From the NCBI RefSeq assembly GCF_000148585.2, contig NZ_CP028414.1, positions 1,789,501 to 1,853,500 on the forward strand: a stretch of 64,000 nt of DNA, read 5' to 3'. The stretch's first letter is position 1, and every line of letters starts with the position of its first letter. Of the stretch, positions 49,518 through 60,545 are shown piece after piece. The translations under genes were made by a program, and so were the position numbers. Source of the DNA: Streptococcus mitis NCTC 12261. Lineage in GTDB: Bacteria > Bacillota > Bacilli > Lactobacillales > Streptococcaceae. The notes under the pieces are model-generated. The model saw only the letters and a list, made by a program, of their open reading frames with translations. It ran no database searches and had not been told where the DNA came from.

Positions 49518-50444
49518 ATGTCTATTTATAACAACATTACTGAATTAATCGGTCAAACTCCGATTGTTAAACTCAACAACATCGTGCCAGAAGGGGCTGC
49601 GGACGTCTATGTAAAGCTTGAAGCATTCAACCCTGGTTCTTCTGTAAAAGATCGTATTGCTCTTAGCATGATTGAAAAAGCTGAACAAGACGGTATTCTG
49701 AAACCAGGTTCTACAATTGTTGAAGCAACAAGTGGAAACACTGGTATTGGACTTTCATGGGTAGGTGCTGCTAAAGGGTATAAAGTCGTCATCGTTATGC
49801 CTGAAACTATGAGTGTAGAACGACGTAAGATTATCCAAGCTTATGGTGCTGAACTCGTCCTAACTCCTGGTAGTGAGGGAATGAAAGGCGCTATTGCTAA
49901 AGCTCAAGAAATCGCTGCTGAACGTGATGGTTTCCTTCCTCTTCAATTTGACAATCCAGCTAATCCAGAAGTACACGAAAGAACAACAGGAGCTGAAATA
50001 CTAGCTGCTTTCGGTAAAGATGGACTAGATGCCTTTGTTGCTGGAGTGGGTACCGGTGGAACGATTTCTGGTGTTTCTCATGCACTCAAATCAGCAAATT
50101 CTAACATTCAAGTTTTTGCAGTAGAGGCAGACGAATCTGCTATTCTATCTGGTGAAAAACCTGGACCACACAAAATTCAAGGTATCTCAGCTGGATTTAT
50201 TCCTGATACACTTGATACAAATGCCTATGATGGTATTGTTCGTGTAACATCAGACGATGCACTAGCACTCGGCCGTGAGATTGGTGGAAAAGAAGGATTC
50301 CTTGTTGGTATTTCTTCAGCTGCAGCTATCTACGGAGCCATCGAGGTTGCCAAGAAATTAGGTACAGGTAAAAAAGTTCTTGCTCTAGCACCAGATAACG
50401 GTGAACGTTATCTCTCTACAGCACTCTATGAATTTGAAGTGTAG
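49518..50444 (+). CDS. cysK: Cysteine synthase (O-acetylserine sulfhydrylase)
   Basis: 308 residues. PLP Lys in [12 protein letters not shown] (~Lys42), TSGNTGIGL substrate loop (~70), GTGGTISG phosphate cradle (~176). It makes cysteine from O-acetylserine and sulfide. RBS AGAGG before ATG. A single-gene unit with its own promoter and terminator. Confidence 0.95.
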   Translation: MSIYNNITELIGQTPIVKLNNIVPEGAADVYVKLEAFNPGSSVKDRIALSMIEKAEQDGILKPGSTIVEATSGNTGIGLSWVGAAKGYKVVIVMPETMSVERRKIIQAYGAELVLTPGSEGMKGAIAKAQEIAAERDGFLPLQFDNPANPEVHERTTGAEILAAFGKDGLDAFVAGVGTGGTISGVSHALKSANSNIQVFAVEADESAILSGEKPGPHKIQGISAGFIPDTLDTNAYDGIVRVTSDDALALGREIGGKEGFLVGISSAAAIYGAIEVAKKLGTGKKVLALAPDNGERYLSTALYEFEV

Positions 50445-50460
50445 TCTCCTAAATACACTT

Positions 50461-50487
50461 AGCCCTTATTATAGGGCTTTTTATTTA
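50461..50487 (+). terminator. Terminator of cysK
   Basis: AGCCCT / AGGGCT stem followed by TTTTTATTTAT. Confidence 0.85.
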
Positions 50488-50531
50488 TACCTTAAAAATA
50501 GGAACATCTCCCTATAAAAATCGACTGCATA

Positions 50532-50558
50532 GAAAAAAGGAAGCAATTTGGCTTCCTT
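50532..50558 (-). terminator. Terminator of rpsB-tsf
   Basis: AAGGAAGC / GCTTCCTT stem, TTTTTT on the minus strand, directly after the tsf stop. Confidence 0.85.
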
Positions 50559-50565
50559 TTTATTA

Positions 50566-51606
50566 TTAGTTATTCAAGGCTGCTGCCATTGTAGCTGCAA
50601 CTTCAGCTTCAAAGTCGTTTGCAGCTTTCTCGATACCTTCACCAACTTCAAAGCGAGCGAACTCAACTACTGAAGCGTTAACTGATTCAAGGTATGCTTC
50701 AACTGTCTTGCTGTCATCCATGATGTATACTTGTGCAAGAAGTGTGTAAGCTTGGTCAACTTTAGTGTTGTCAAGCATGAAGCGATCCATTTTACCTGGG
50801 ATGATTTTGTCCCAGATTTTTTCTGGTTTACCTTCTGCAGCCAACTCAGCTTTGATGTCAGCTTCAGCTTGAGCAATCACTTCATCAGTCAATTGAGATT
50901 TTGATCCATACTTCAAGTGTGGAAGAGCTGGTTTGTTAACCATTGCACGGCTTTCATTGTCTTGGTCGATTACGTGGTTCAATTGCGCCAACTCATCTTT
51001 AACGAATTGCTCATCCAATTCTTTGTAAGAAAGAACTGTTGGTTTCATCGCTGCGATGTGCATTGACAATTGTTTAGCAAGTGCTTCGTCTCCACCTTCA
51101 ACAACTGAAATAACACCTATACGTCCACCGTTATGTTGGTAAGCTCCAAAGTGTTGTGCGTCTGTTTTTTCAATCAATGCGAAGCGACGGAATGAGATTT
51201 TTTCTCCGATAGTTGCTGTTGCAGATACGTATGCAGCTTCAAGAGTTTCACCTGAAGGCATTGTCAAAGCAAGTGCTTCTTCATTATTAACAGGTTTTCC
51301 TTCAGCAATAACTTTAGCTGTAGTATTTACCAATTCAACGAATTGAGCGTTTTTCGCAACGAAGTCAGTTTCAGCGTTTACTTCAATAACTGCTGCAACA
51401 TTACCGTTAACATAAACACCAGTCAAACCTTCTGCAGCAACACGGTCAGCCTTCTTAGCTGCCTTAGCCATACCTTTTTCACGAAGCAATTCAATCGCTT
51501 TTTCGATGTCACCGTCTGTTTCTACAAGCGCTTTTTTAGCGTCCATAACTCCGGCACCAGATTTTTCACGCAACTCTTTTACAAGTTTAGCTGTAATTTC
51601 TGCCAT
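50566..51606 (-). CDS. tsf: Translation elongation factor Ts
   Basis: 346 residues. N-terminal UBA-like part ([19 protein letters not shown]), the TDFVAKN motif (~79-85), then the core dimer-like domains. Nucleotide exchange factor for EF-Tu. Length is normal for streptococci, longer than the E. coli protein. Downstream of rpsB. Confidence 0.97.
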   Translation of the reverse strand: MAEITAKLVKELREKSGAGVMDAKKALVETDGDIEKAIELLREKGMAKAAKKADRVAAEGLTGVYVNGNVAAVIEVNAETDFVAKNAQFVELVNTTAKVIAEGKPVNNEEALALTMPSGETLEAAYVSATATIGEKISFRRFALIEKTDAQHFGAYQHNGGRIGVISVVEGGDEALAKQLSMHIAAMKPTVLSYKELDEQFVKDELAQLNHVIDQDNESRAMVNKPALPHLKYGSKSQLTDEVIAQAEADIKAELAAEGKPEKIWDKIIPGKMDRFMLDNTKVDQAYTLLAQVYIMDDSKTVEAYLESVNASVVEFARFEVGEGIEKAANDFEAEVAATMAAALNN

Positions 51607-51632
51607 TTTGATTCTCCTATATTTTTTAAAAA

Positions 51633-51663
51633 TAGGAGAGCCGGGCTAAGCCCCGCCCTCCTA
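51633..51663 (-). terminator. GC-rich attenuator-like hairpin between rpsB and tsf
   Basis: TAGGAG-GC-GGGCT / AGCCC-GC-CTCCTA stem, 3-base loop, TTTTT on the minus strand. It looks like a partial terminator inside the operon. Confidence 0.65.
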
Positions 51664-51684
51664 GGTAATTACTATTTATATGAA

Positions 51685-52464
51685 TTAAGCGTTGTCGCCT
51701 TCTACAACTTCAACGATTTCTTCGATTGAATCTGCTTGAGCTTCTGAAGCTGCAAATTCTGCTTCAACTGCTGCTGCATCTTCACCTTGACGTCCTTCGA
51801 TGATAGCGTCAGCCAATTTAGCTGTGATCAATTTAACAGCGCGGATAGCATCATCGTTAGCTGGGATGATTACATCGATATCATCTGGATCAGTATTTGT
51901 GTCAACCATCGCTACAACTGGGATTCCCAATTTTTTAGCTTCTTTAACAGCGATTTGCTCTTTGTGTGGGTCAACTACGTACATCACATCTGGGATACGA
52001 GGCATATCTTCGATACCACCCAAGAATTTTTCAAGACGTGCACGTTGTTTGTTAAGAAGTGCAACTTCTTTCTTAGGAAGAACTTCGAAAGTTCCATCTT
52101 CTTCCATACGTTTGATTTCTTTCAAACGAGCGATACGTTTTTGGATTGTTCCCCAGTTTGTAAGAGTTCCACCCAACCAACGGTGGTTGATGAAGTATTG
52201 ACCTGAACGTACTGCTTCTTCAGCAACTGCATCAGCTGCTTGTTTCTTAGTACCAACAAACAATACAACTGCATCGTTAGCTGCTGCATCACGCATGAAA
52301 TCGTAAGCTTGGTCAGCGTATTTTACAGTTTGTTGCAAGTCGATAACGTGGATTCCGTTACGCTCAGTGAAGATGTACTTAGCCATCTTAGGGTTCCAGC
52401 GACGAGTTTGGTGACCAAAGTGTACACCAGCCTCAAGAAGTTGTTTCATTGAAATTACTGCCAT
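51685..52464 (-). CDS. rpsB: 30S ribosomal protein S2
   Basis: 259 residues. [27 protein letters not shown] start, [17 protein letters not shown], and the [17 protein letters not shown] segment. Start 52464 has AAGGAG seven bases upstream; a frame back to 52548 is leader sequence. An acidic C-terminal tail is present. Confidence 0.97.
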   Translation of the reverse strand: MAVISMKQLLEAGVHFGHQTRRWNPKMAKYIFTERNGIHVIDLQQTVKYADQAYDFMRDAAANDAVVLFVGTKKQAADAVAEEAVRSGQYFINHRWLGGTLTNWGTIQKRIARLKEIKRMEEDGTFEVLPKKEVALLNKQRARLEKFLGGIEDMPRIPDVMYVVDPHKEQIAVKEAKKLGIPVVAMVDTNTDPDDIDVIIPANDDAIRAVKLITAKLADAIIEGRQGEDAAAVEAEFAASEAQADSIEEIVEVVEGDNA

Positions 52465-52580
52465 GAGTATTTCTCCTTTTTGTTTTTTTCCTCTTCTTGA
52501 CTTCAACTCGCAAAACGACCCAAAGGCAACTGTTTCACAATTCATCAAGAATGAGTATTATCGTTCACACGACAAGTTTC

Positions 52581-52609
52581 ATTTTACCATACTTTTTCAA
52601 TATTTTCAA
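52581..52609 (-). promoter_or_regulatory. rpsB-tsf promoter
   Basis: -35 TTGAAA (52604-52609), a 17-base spacer, TGG-TAAAAT -10 (52581-52586) on the minus strand, giving a ~110-base leader. Confidence 0.75.
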
Positions 52610-52649
52610 GTGATTTTAGCAGATTTTTAAAGTAAGGTAACTATATGAA

Positions 52650-52678
52650 TCATAAAAGAGACTCAAATCGAGCCTCTT
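52650..52678 (-). terminator. Terminator of pcsB
   Basis: AAGAGGCTC / GAGTCTCTT stem, 5-base loop, short T tract on the minus strand, just after the pcsB stop. Confidence 0.65.
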
Positions 52679-52689
52679 CGTTTTATTCA

Positions 52690-53937
52690 TTAGTTTGGAT
52701 AGATATATGTTACAAAACCTTCTGAAGTCGTAGTAGGATTGAACCATCCACGTTTATTTCCGATTGTACGGTTTCCACCATAGTTTGATTCAGATACTTG
52801 GATACTTGTTGATGATGAAACAGCTGTAACCACGGCTACGTGTCCATATCCACCATCATTCCAACATGCAATGGCACCAACTTGAGGTGTAGATCCTGTA
52901 CGGAATCCTGCTGCAGCTGCACTTGTAGCCCACTGTGCTCCATTACCCCAGTAATCTCCAGCCCAAGGCGCCAATGTTTTAGCTCCCCATGTACACTCAC
53001 CAGTTGGATAACTTGAAGCATTTGTACTATATGTTGGACGATGTGTCACTGGAGCAGGAGTGTAGCTTGTTGATTCTGTTGAAGCACTGCTTGAAGATGA
53101 TTCAGACGAACTTGACTCAGATGAACTTGATGAAGAAATAGTAGATAGTGCTTGAACTTGTGCTGTAAAAGTTGTATTTCCAGAAGCAACTACTGTTTGT
53201 TGTTGACTTGCTTGTTTAGCTTTATAAGCTGCTTCTGCTTCTGCTGCAGCTTTAGCTTCTGCTTCTGCTGCAGCTTTTTTCTCAAGTAAACTTGCTTTTT
53301 CATCCTCTGCAGTAGCCTTTTCAGCAGCAAGATTCAATTCTGCAGCTTTCAACTCAGCTTGTTTTGTAGTTAATGATTGAGCATCATCAGCTAGTTTTTG
53401 CTGATTTGCAATAACTGTATTAATTGCATCATTGTTTGCTACTTGTTTTTCAGAAATAGCTTTTTTATCTGCTTTTTGTTGTTCCAACATCTTGTTGTTT
53501 GCAGATACGATTTCACTCATTGCAGCAACACGTGAAATAGCTTCTGTAATTGATTTTGAGTTTACAATTGTATTGATGTAATTTGTTGCAGCTCCATTTG
53601 TTTGAGCACTACGAGCTTGTTTTTGCAATGAATCATTGCGAGATACAATATTCTTAGAAAGTTCTGTAATTTCACCCTCAAGCTTTTTAGATTCTGCTTG
53701 TAGTCTATCATTTTCAGATTGCAAGTTTGATTGCTCTGTTTGAATAGCAGACACTTGCTCCTGAACTTGATCAACTTGTTTTTGGGCTTCTTGTTGTTGT
53801 GCTGTTAAGTTACTGATTTTATTATCTTGAGCAGCAATTTTGTCATCAGTAGTTTCTGCATGCGCAGTTGTTAAAACAGCTACTTGAGAAACCATTACTG
53901 TACTTAATAAAAGTGACGCTAAGATTTTTTTCTTCAT
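52690..53937 (-). CDS. pcsB: Cell-division murein hydrolase PcsB
   Basis: 415 residues. Signal peptide to about residue 27 (TTAHA), a long coiled coil (~30-240, Gln/Lys/Glu/Ala heptads), a Ser-rich linker (~265-295), and a C-terminal CHAP domain with Cys in [15 protein letters not shown] and His in GYGHVAVV. It splits septal peptidoglycan under FtsEX control. A WalR box and a weak -35 upstream fit activation by WalRK. Confidence 0.95.
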   Translation of the reverse strand: MKKKILASLLLSTVMVSQVAVLTTAHAETTDDKIAAQDNKISNLTAQQQEAQKQVDQVQEQVSAIQTEQSNLQSENDRLQAESKKLEGEITELSKNIVSRNDSLQKQARSAQTNGAATNYINTIVNSKSITEAISRVAAMSEIVSANNKMLEQQKADKKAISEKQVANNDAINTVIANQQKLADDAQSLTTKQAELKAAELNLAAEKATAEDEKASLLEKKAAAEAEAKAAAEAEAAYKAKQASQQQTVVASGNTTFTAQVQALSTISSSSSSESSSSESSSSSASTESTSYTPAPVTHRPTYSTNASSYPTGECTWGAKTLAPWAGDYWGNGAQWATSAAAAGFRTGSTPQVGAIACWNDGGYGHVAVVTAVSSSTSIQVSESNYGGNRTIGNKRGWFNPTTTSEGFVTYIYPN

Positions 53938-53972
53938 ATTACGTAGATACTCCTTCTTTTAAAGACATTACT

Positions 53973-54016
53973 AGTATACCAAAAAAAGGCTTAATGAATA
54001 TTACGCCTTTGTTACA
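53973..54016 (-). promoter_or_regulatory. pcsB promoter with WalR box
   Basis: Extended -10 TGG-TATACT (53973-53978), a poor -35, and TGTAAC-AAAGG-CGTAAT (54000-54016), one base off the WalR consensus, just upstream of the -35: an activator position. Confidence 0.75.
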
Positions 54017-54030
54017 TTTTTATTTCTTTC

Positions 54031-54525
54031 TTATAGGTAAAATTTTTCAAAAATAAACTGAAAGATAATCATCCATATAAGGTTCAAAATCATTGATGGT
54101 ACTAAACTATAGACTATAAATAAAGACATACTATCCACAGTTAAACCTACCACTAATGCAAGTATATAAGCTCCCATCTCAAATAGAAAAGTCATGACAA
54201 TAATTGCCAACATTCTCGTCCAACGATTCAATAAAATAACACTATTAAATTTATGGAGAAATACTCCCAACAAGACGAACAACAAAGTCGCAATCCCTAT
54301 CAAGTGGAAAAAGTAAATGTCATAAACCAAACCCACTACAAAACAATAAGCTAAATAGAGATACTCTGATACTTCTATCGTCTCAAATAAGAGAAATAAA
54401 AACAGAAAATGACTAGCCAAATGTACATGGGGGAAAAATGAGCCCAGAAGCTGGCTAATATGGGCGTCAATTAGAACAAAGAAAGGAAGCAATAAAAACA
54501 CTCCAACCCGCTTCAACTGTCTCAT
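54031..54525 (-). CDS. mreD: Rod-shape/peripheral wall protein MreD
   Basis: 164 residues, five membrane helices, weakly conserved as usual for MreD. It overlaps mreC by one base. Works with MreC, RodA and PBP2b in peripheral wall growth. Confidence 0.9.
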   Translation of the reverse strand: MRQLKRVGVFLLLPFFVLIDAHISQLLGSFFPHVHLASHFLFLFLLFETIEVSEYLYLAYCFVVGLVYDIYFFHLIGIATLLFVLLGVFLHKFNSVILLNRWTRMLAIIVMTFLFEMGAYILALVVGLTVDSMSLFIVYSLVPSMILNLIWMIIFQFIFEKFYL

Positions 54526-55343
54526 TATGAATTCCCCACTAATTCTATCACATCCACATTATGAGTATCTGCACTTAATTTAACAGTTACTTCTCGTGTC
54601 AAGTAGTCCGTACTATGCGTTGTGGCAACCACTTCACCAACAGGAATATCAGCAACGTTAAAGTTTCCTAATCCACCAGTGGTCACCTTATCTCCTGCAC
54701 TAATATCGCTACTACTATTTAATTGACTAATTTTTAGAACTTCATTTTCCTTGTCATAGCCAACAATAATTCCATAAATTGTAGTAGAACCATGTTGAAT
54801 TTTAACAGAAATCTTATCAGCATTTTCCGTATTTGTCAGAAGGTTGACCATGGTAGAGTTCTCCTCTACTTTTGAGACACTCCCAATCAAGCCACCATTT
54901 GCAATTGCTAACATATTCTCAGAAGCCCCTTTTGATTTGCCTGCATCTAAGGTCAACTCCTGCTTCCAAGATACCGGAGATCGCATAATAACATCTGCTG
55001 CCAAAGTCTTTGTAGCTTGCAATTTGGACTTCATATCAAGCAATTGGCGCAGTTGTTCATTTTCCATCTTTAAACTTTCCGCCTCATTTGATTTAACTTC
55101 TAATTGGTAAATCTGTTTCTTCAAACTTTCATTTTCATTATAAGTGCGTGTCAAATGAGCCAAATCTGATTTGACAGAATCAAACCACTGAAAAGGTTTT
55201 TGCACAACCCTATCAACCACTGAGATTCCATCTCCTAATCTTGTCACAATTGTACTTGAATAAGTCGTCGCTAAGAGAGCTGACACAAGCAGAACAGTGA
55301 CAAAAACAATAATGACATATTTTGATTTTTTAAAACGGTTCAT
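54525..55343 (-). CDS. mreC: Peripheral wall protein MreC
   Basis: 272 residues. N-terminal membrane helix (~9-28), coiled coil (~65-108, YNENESLKKQIYQLEVKSNEAESLKMENEQLRQLL), and the beta-rich MreC domain with GLIGSVSKVEENSTMVNLLT. RBS AAAGGTAGGG. An essential scaffold in ovococci. Confidence 0.94.
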   Translation of the reverse strand: MNRFKKSKYVIIVFVTVLLVSALLATTYSSTIVTRLGDGISVVDRVVQKPFQWFDSVKSDLAHLTRTYNENESLKKQIYQLEVKSNEAESLKMENEQLRQLLDMKSKLQATKTLAADVIMRSPVSWKQELTLDAGKSKGASENMLAIANGGLIGSVSKVEENSTMVNLLTNTENADKISVKIQHGSTTIYGIIVGYDKENEVLKISQLNSSSDISAGDKVTTGGLGNFNVADIPVGEVVATTHSTDYLTREVTVKLSADTHNVDVIELVGNS

Positions 55344-55367
55344 ATCCCTACCTTTATATCAAAAACT

Positions 55368-55378
55368 GTTACAGTAAC
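55368..55378. other. 11-bp palindrome GTTACAGTAAC before mreC
   Basis: Perfect dyad in the 58-base gap between ecfT and mreC, near a TATAAA at ~55354-55359 on the minus strand. It could be an operator or a coincidence. Confidence 0.3.
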
Positions 55379-55401
55379 TTTTTATCAATTCCTGAAAGCT
55401 A

Positions 55402-56196
55402 CTAAGATTTTAAGAAAAATAAGCAACAACCAAGTATGATAATAACAAGAATGGTCAGCGTATCCTTTCGAGTCCATTTCAATTGTCGATATTGACTTCT
55501 GCCTTTTCCACCCTGATAACCACGCGCTTCCATTGCGATAGCCAAGGAATCCGCACGTTTTAAACTTGTCGCAAAAAGAGGAATCAAAATGGGAATCATA
55601 GCCTTCACCTTTTGAACAATACTTCCTTCTCCAAAATCCACTCCACGCGCTTTCTGTGCATTCATAATCCGCGTCGTATCATCCATCAAGGTTGGGACAA
55701 AACGCAAACTCATAGACAGCATCAATCCAATTTCATGAACTGGAACTTTCATACTCTTTAAAGGTGCTAATAGAGCTTCGACAGCTGATGCCAAACTTAA
55801 GGGCATGGTCGTTAAGGTTAACAAAGTAGAAAAGAAAATAATCAATACAAAGCGACAAAAGATAATTCCAGCTTGTTGCAAAGCATAATCCGTGATTCTC
55901 ACAAACGAAAACTCAAATAAAACATTCCCATTAGAAATGAAAAACAGTTGAAAAATAGTTGTGAAGGCAATCAAGAAAAACATAGACTTCAAGCCCTGAA
56001 TAAAAAATGAAAGAGATACTCCTGACAAGGCAATAAAGATCCCTGTCGCTATAAAAAGAATCAGATTCGTCAAGGGATTATTAGCCCAAAAAACGATCAA
56101 AATCAGTAGCATCATAGCCAGTAATTTGCTGCGTGGATCCAATCGGTGAACTATCGAATCCCCTGGGATATAACGCCCCAAAATCATACTATCCAT
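55402..56196 (-). CDS. ecfT: ECF transporter transmembrane component EcfT
   Basis: 264 residues, five to six membrane helices, and the two cytoplasmic coupling motifs: [10 protein letters not shown] (~177-186) and [10 protein letters not shown] (~221-230), both ARG-type. It links the EcfA1A2 ATPases to interchangeable vitamin-binding S components. It overlaps ecfA2 by 8 bases. Confidence 0.94.
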   Translation of the reverse strand: MDSMILGRYIPGDSIVHRLDPRSKLLAMMLLILIVFWANNPLTNLILFIATGIFIALSGVSLSFFIQGLKSMFFLIAFTTIFQLFFISNGNVLFEFSFVRITDYALQQAGIIFCRFVLIIFFSTLLTLTTMPLSLASAVEALLAPLKSMKVPVHEIGLMLSMSLRFVPTLMDDTTRIMNAQKARGVDFGEGSIVQKVKAMIPILIPLFATSLKRADSLAIAMEARGYQGGKGRSQYRQLKWTRKDTLTILVIIILGCCLFFLKS

Positions 56197-57028
56197 TTAG
56201 CGACTCCTTGAACTCCTCTATCTTAATCGGTAATCGTTTAAATGACACGCCTCTATCAGCCAATCGTTTACAAAAAGCTGTAATTTTAGGTACTCCCAAC
56301 TGAACTTCTTCCATAAAAACAACATCTTGAAAGACATCACTAGGTTTACCAAACTTAACTAAACGTCCCTTTTCCATCACATATACCTGGTTCGCATATT
56401 CAGCAACATCATCCATCAAATGCGTTACCAAGACAATGGTCATCCCTGACTGGTGGAGTTTTTTGAACAAATTCATCAGCTCTTTTCTTCCCAGGGGATC
56501 TAGGCCTGCTGTGGGTTCATCTAAGACTAATATAGCTGGTTCCATGGCAAGTATGCCTGCAATGGCGACACGTCTCATTTGTCCACCTGATAGCTCAAAC
56601 GGACTACGATCAAAAAGTGATTCATCAATTCCAACCAGAGCCAGTTTCTCACGCGCAATCTGCTCCGCATCTTCTTCAGAAACTCCAAAATTTTGCGGTC
56701 CAAAAGCAACATCCTTCAAAACCGTTTCTTCAAAAATCTGATTTTCAGCAAACTGAAATACCAAGCCAACCTGTTTTCTAATTTGACGAATATCTTTATT
56801 TTTAGAAGTCGAGGTGATTAAGGTATCAAAAACCCGCACACTCCCTTGGCTTGGCACCAATAAACCATCTAATAGTTGTAAAATAGTTGATTTACCACTA
56901 CCTGTGTGGCCAATTAAGGCCGTATAAGAACCATCTTCAATCGTCAAAGAAACATCTGACAAAGCTGTTGACGCTAAGGGAGTCCCTTCTTGATACGTAA
57001 AACTCACATTTTCTAGAGCAATTCCCAT
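56189..57028 (-). CDS. ecfA2: ECF transporter ATPase EcfA2
   Basis: 279 residues. Walker [10 protein letters not shown] (~39-47), signature LSGGQMRR (~146), Walker [14 protein letters not shown] (~163), switch VTHLMDD. Second ATPase of the group II ECF module; overlaps ecfA1 by 16 bases. Confidence 0.94.
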   Translation of the reverse strand: MGIALENVSFTYQEGTPLASTALSDVSLTIEDGSYTALIGHTGSGKSTILQLLDGLLVPSQGSVRVFDTLITSTSKNKDIRQIRKQVGLVFQFAENQIFEETVLKDVAFGPQNFGVSEEDAEQIAREKLALVGIDESLFDRSPFELSGGQMRRVAIAGILAMEPAILVLDEPTAGLDPLGRKELMNLFKKLHQSGMTIVLVTHLMDDVAEYANQVYVMEKGRLVKFGKPSDVFQDVVFMEEVQLGVPKITAFCKRLADRGVSFKRLPIKIEEFKESLNG

Positions 57029-57840
57029 AGCTTATCTTCTAGCTCACTTTCTGTCAAATAATTTTCAGGCAAATCATAGCCATTCTGGCTCAAAGAATGT
57101 TTTAATTGATTAGCAAAAGGATCGTCTAATCCAATTTGATCCAAATCATTTCGAGAGAAAAGCTCCCTTGGACTACTAGTTGATTCAATTGACCCTTTTT
57201 TCATGATCAACACACGATCACTCATGGCAACTTCTTCCAAATCATGTGTAATGGAAATGACCGTCATATCATAGTCTTTCCGAATTCCTTTTACTGTCTC
57301 AATCAGTTCTCTACGTCCCTCAGGATCCAACATACTCGTTGCTTCATCTAAGATTAAAATAGCTGGTCTTAGGGCTACAACACCTGCAATAGCCACACGT
57401 TGCTTTTGGCCACCTGATAGACGCGCTGGCTCTCTCTTTTTAAAGTCCAACATGCCAACCAAATCCAGAGCTTCTTCCACTCTCTTTTTCATTTCTTGAC
57501 GAGAAAGTCCCTGATTTTCCAAACCAAAGGCAACATCATCTTCAACAGTCGCTCCAACAAATTGATTGTCTGGATTTTGAAAAACCATACCGATTTGACG
57601 ACGTATATTCCAAACATTTTCCTCAGTCAGCCGTTGGCCATCAATTACAATCTCTCCGGATTCTGCTTCCAGTAAGCCATCAATTAAGCGAACCGTCGTT
57701 GATTTACCACTACCATTATGCCCTACAATCGAAAGCCATTCTCCACGTTTCACGTGAAACGTAATATCCTTCACATCGTAATATTCCTGACTTTCCTTAT
57801 AGCGAAAAGAAAGATTTTTTACATCAATTACTGATTTCAT
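57013..57840 (-). CDS. ecfA1: ECF transporter ATPase EcfA1
   Basis: 275 residues. Walker [10 protein letters not shown] (~39-47), signature LSGGQKQR (~143), Walker [14 protein letters not shown] (~160), switch ITHDLEE. It pairs with EcfA2 in the shared vitamin-uptake engine. It overlaps pgsA by 4 bases. Confidence 0.94.
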   Translation of the reverse strand: MKSVIDVKNLSFRYKESQEYYDVKDITFHVKRGEWLSIVGHNGSGKSTTVRLIDGLLEAESGEIVIDGQRLTEENVWNIRRQIGMVFQNPDNQFVGATVEDDVAFGLENQGLSRQEMKKRVEEALDLVGMLDFKKREPARLSGGQKQRVAIAGVVALRPAILILDEATSMLDPEGRRELIETVKGIRKDYDMTVISITHDLEEVAMSDRVLIMKKGSIESTSSPRELFSRNDLDQIGLDDPFANQLKHSLSQNGYDLPENYLTESELEDKLWELL

Positions 57841-58382
57841 TTCGAACCAAATGTCCCTTTAAATACATAGGCACTACCCTTGAAATAATCATAGCCAGAG
57901 TAGATAGTGAAAAACAAGGCTACATAAAGTAGAACTTGACCAAGCAAAGTCCAATGTAATAGCAAGAAAATAATGGCAAACATCTGACTAAAAGTTTTAA
58001 TTTTTCCAGGCATTGCTGCTGCTAAAACTGTTCCACCAGTTTCAACTAATAAAAGTCTTAAACCTGTCACAGCCAACTCACGACAGATAATCACTGCAAC
58101 AATCCAAGCTGGAGCCATTCCTAACTCAATCAGCATAATAAAAGCCGACATAACTAGTAGCTTATCCGCCATAGGATCTGCAAATTTACCAAAATTACTA
58201 ACCACATTCCATTTACGAGCTAAATATCCATCTAAATAGTCTGTAATACTGGCAATAGTAAAGATAATAGCTGCTACCATATGACTCTCTATCGAATTTC
58301 CTACTGTTAAAATAAAGATAAAAATAGGTATAAAGAGAATTCGACCTATTGTTAAGATATTTGGAATTTGTTCTTTTTTCAT
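57837..58382 (-). CDS. pgsA: CDP-diacylglycerol--glycerol-3-phosphate phosphatidyltransferase
   Basis: 181 residues, membrane protein. Full CDP-alcohol phosphotransferase motif DYLDGYLARK...GKFADPMADK (D-x2-DG-x2-AR-x8-G-x3-D-x3-D, ~47-71). First committed step to phosphatidylglycerol. Between rodZ and ecfA1, the streptococcal arrangement. Confidence 0.96.
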   Translation of the reverse strand: MKKEQIPNILTIGRILFIPIFIFILTVGNSIESHMVAAIIFTIASITDYLDGYLARKWNVVSNFGKFADPMADKLLVMSAFIMLIELGMAPAWIVAVIICRELAVTGLRLLLVETGGTVLAAAMPGKIKTFSQMFAIIFLLLHWTLLGQVLLYVALFFTIYSGYDYFKGSAYVFKGTFGSK

Positions 58383-58392
58383 TCGTTTTTCC

Positions 58393-59229
58393 TTAATTTT
58401 TAGTAAAGGTTACAGCGATTTTTCCAGTCTGAGCTGTTAATTTCGATAAATCAACAGTCTGATTGTCTACTGTTAAGGCAACACCTTTGACAACACCTAA
58501 AGTAATTGTCACAGGATTTTTAGTTGAAACGCTTGTTTCCGCACTTTTATTATCCGATGATAAAGTCACACCACCCTCAAGATCACTTTCTGAAACACTA
58601 ACCCAACTTCTAGCATCTGACACTGATAATTGCAATTTTGCAGTTTCCTTGCTCGTTTTATAAGCAACTTCTACTCGATTTCCTTCACCTGATACACTTA
58701 TAGCAGGTTCTATATTTGAAGAACTACTAGATGAGCTACTGCTTGAAGATGGAGTTACAGAACTAGTCGAACTTATTGCTTGGACTACACTATAACTAGA
58801 CGCAGACGAACGCTCCGGTTGAGTCTGGAGATAATTCCAAACATAATAAGTCACAAAAATGACAATCGATAGTGCAAAAAGTATAAAATAAAATAAAGGT
58901 AAAAATGATGCCTTATTTTTCTTACTTGAACGTCTCCTACCTGTCAACTCGTCTTCATCAACATCTACTTCCTCATAAGTAATCATGCTCCCAGAATCAT
59001 AAGCATCCAAGACAATTCGCTCATCAAGTTCAACTGCCCACGCATACTTTCTCAAAAAAGAACGAGTATAAAATGGACTAGGAAGTTGATCAAAATCATC
59101 AGCTTCCATTGCCTCCAACATATCCAACTGAATTTCTGTTTTTTTATGTAATTCTTCTAAAGTCAACCCTTGGTTAGTTCTAGCTAAACGTAAAACCTCA
59201 CCAATTGTTTTTTTCCTCATACTTGTCAT
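58393..59229 (-). CDS. rodZ: RodZ-like HTH membrane protein
   Basis: 278 residues. N-terminal HTH_25 (IGEVLRLARTNQGLTLEELHKKTEI, ~7-32), one membrane helix (~108-132), a Ser-rich outside linker (~148-175), and a C-terminal DUF4115-like beta domain. It links the cytoplasmic morphogenesis machinery to the outside; in streptococci without MreB it works with MreC and RodA. Confidence 0.88.
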   Translation of the reverse strand: MTSMRKKTIGEVLRLARTNQGLTLEELHKKTEIQLDMLEAMEADDFDQLPSPFYTRSFLRKYAWAVELDERIVLDAYDSGSMITYEEVDVDEDELTGRRRSSKKNKASFLPLFYFILFALSIVIFVTYYVWNYLQTQPERSSASSYSVVQAISSTSSVTPSSSSSSSSSSSNIEPAISVSGEGNRVEVAYKTSKETAKLQLSVSDARSWVSVSESDLEGGVTLSSDNKSAETSVSTKNPVTITLGVVKGVALTVDNQTVDLSKLTAQTGKIAVTFTKN

Positions 59230-59261
59230 TCCTTCTTTCTAGTGTCGATTATGATAGGTTG

Positions 59262-60545
59262 CTATGATGGAAATATTGTAAAATCAACTATGTCACCATC
59301 ATCTATTAAATGGTGTCCAGCATCAAGGACATCCTCTAAAGTAATTTCCTGTAAAATCTTTGGCAAATCAAAGATTGTCTCACCTTGTCCAAAAGCATCA
59401 TATTGCGTTGCAATAAATTCAAGAGAGTTCATGCTACTGAAAAATTCTCCAAACATCTCTCTTTTTATAATATCTAAATGATCCTCTGTAATATCTAAAT
59501 CCTTTGTAAAATTACGAATAGCCTTTTTAAACTGATGAGATAAAGCAACTGGCTCTTTTGTATCCATTGTCAACATAACAAAATGAAAGCGACTTGTTAC
59601 TTCAACTTCAAGAGATAAGGACGCATCAATTTTACCTGATTCATATAACTTTTGAAAACGATCCGAAGTCCAACCAAACATCATTGCAAACAATAATTTT
59701 AATAAAATATGATGTCGATAGCAATCATCCTCAGCAACATCTTGTTTACCTCTAACACCAATCGCTAGTTTAGGAGAAGATACTTCCATTCTCATACTGT
59801 CTGTTTGCTTTACATCTTTTAAAACAAACTTTTCTCTTGCTACTTCCTGAACATCTAACTCTTCCAGTTCTTTTCTTTCAAAATAGTCCTGTACTTGATC
59901 CACATCAAAATTGCCAACTAAAAACAGAGACATGTTTACAGGTTTGTAAAACCTTGTGAAATTTTCTTGCAAATTAGTTAGATTAATTTGGGAAATGGAC
60001 TCCTCACTTCCAACTATATCAGTTGCTAAAGGTGTACCAGGATACAAATTCGCTAAAGTTGAAAAGAATAAACACGAATCTGGATCATCTTGATACATTT
60101 CTCGTTCTTGCTGAATAATATCCTGCTCTCTTAAAATGGAATCTTCAGTAAAATGTGCTGATGTCACCAATTCATCAAGTAAATCTACATTCTCTAAGAG
60201 ATAATCCGTTGCTGAAAAAAGATAGTTTGTTTTTGTAAAGCTTGTAAAGGCATTGCTATCCGCACCTAGACTCGTAAAAGCTGACATCAAATCGCTAGCA
60301 TCTTCTCTCTCAAATAATTTATGTTCAAGAAAATGAGCAATTCCTCCAGGATATTCTTTTACATCTCCGTCAACTTCTGTGACAAGCGTATCTACCGAAC
60401 CAAATTGTACAGTTACACTCCCGTAAACCTCTTTAAATTCCTTTTTAGGCAAAAGAGCAACTGTCAATCCATTTGACAAACGAGTTCGATAAACCATTTC
60501 TTTTACAGCTGGATAGTATTTTTCTTCAAAAACAACCTTTGTCAT
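59262..60545 (-). CDS. M16 metallopeptidase, catalytic partner (YmfH-like)
   Basis: 427 residues. The inverted zinc motif HFLEH (~70-74, in GGIAHFLEHKLFE) and a downstream Glu region around ENVDLLDELVT mark an active M16 subunit. It overlaps by 4 bases the partner gene that lacks the motif. Substrate unknown; relatives process small peptides, including Streptococcus pheromone-like or bacteriocin precursors in some systems. Confidence 0.85.
   Translation of the reverse strand: MTKVVFEEKYYPAVKEMVYRTRLSNGLTVALLPKKEFKEVYGSVTVQFGSVDTLVTEVDGDVKEYPGGIAHFLEHKLFEREDASDLMSAFTSLGADSNAFTSFTKTNYLFSATDYLLENVDLLDELVTSAHFTEDSILREQDIIQQEREMYQDDPDSCLFFSTLANLYPGTPLATDIVGSEESISQINLTNLQENFTRFYKPVNMSLFLVGNFDVDQVQDYFERKELEELDVQEVAREKFVLKDVKQTDSMRMEVSSPKLAIGVRGKQDVAEDDCYRHHILLKLLFAMMFGWTSDRFQKLYESGKIDASLSLEVEVTSRFHFVMLTMDTKEPVALSHQFKKAIRNFTKDLDITEDHLDIIKREMFGEFFSSMNSLEFIATQYDAFGQGETIFDLPKILQEITLEDVLDAGHHLIDDGDIVDFTIFPS

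Noticed and set aside
52465..52548. N-terminal extension of ribosomal protein S2
   Set aside because: The strong RBS and the universal MAVISMKQ start place the ATG at 52464; the extension is leader RNA.
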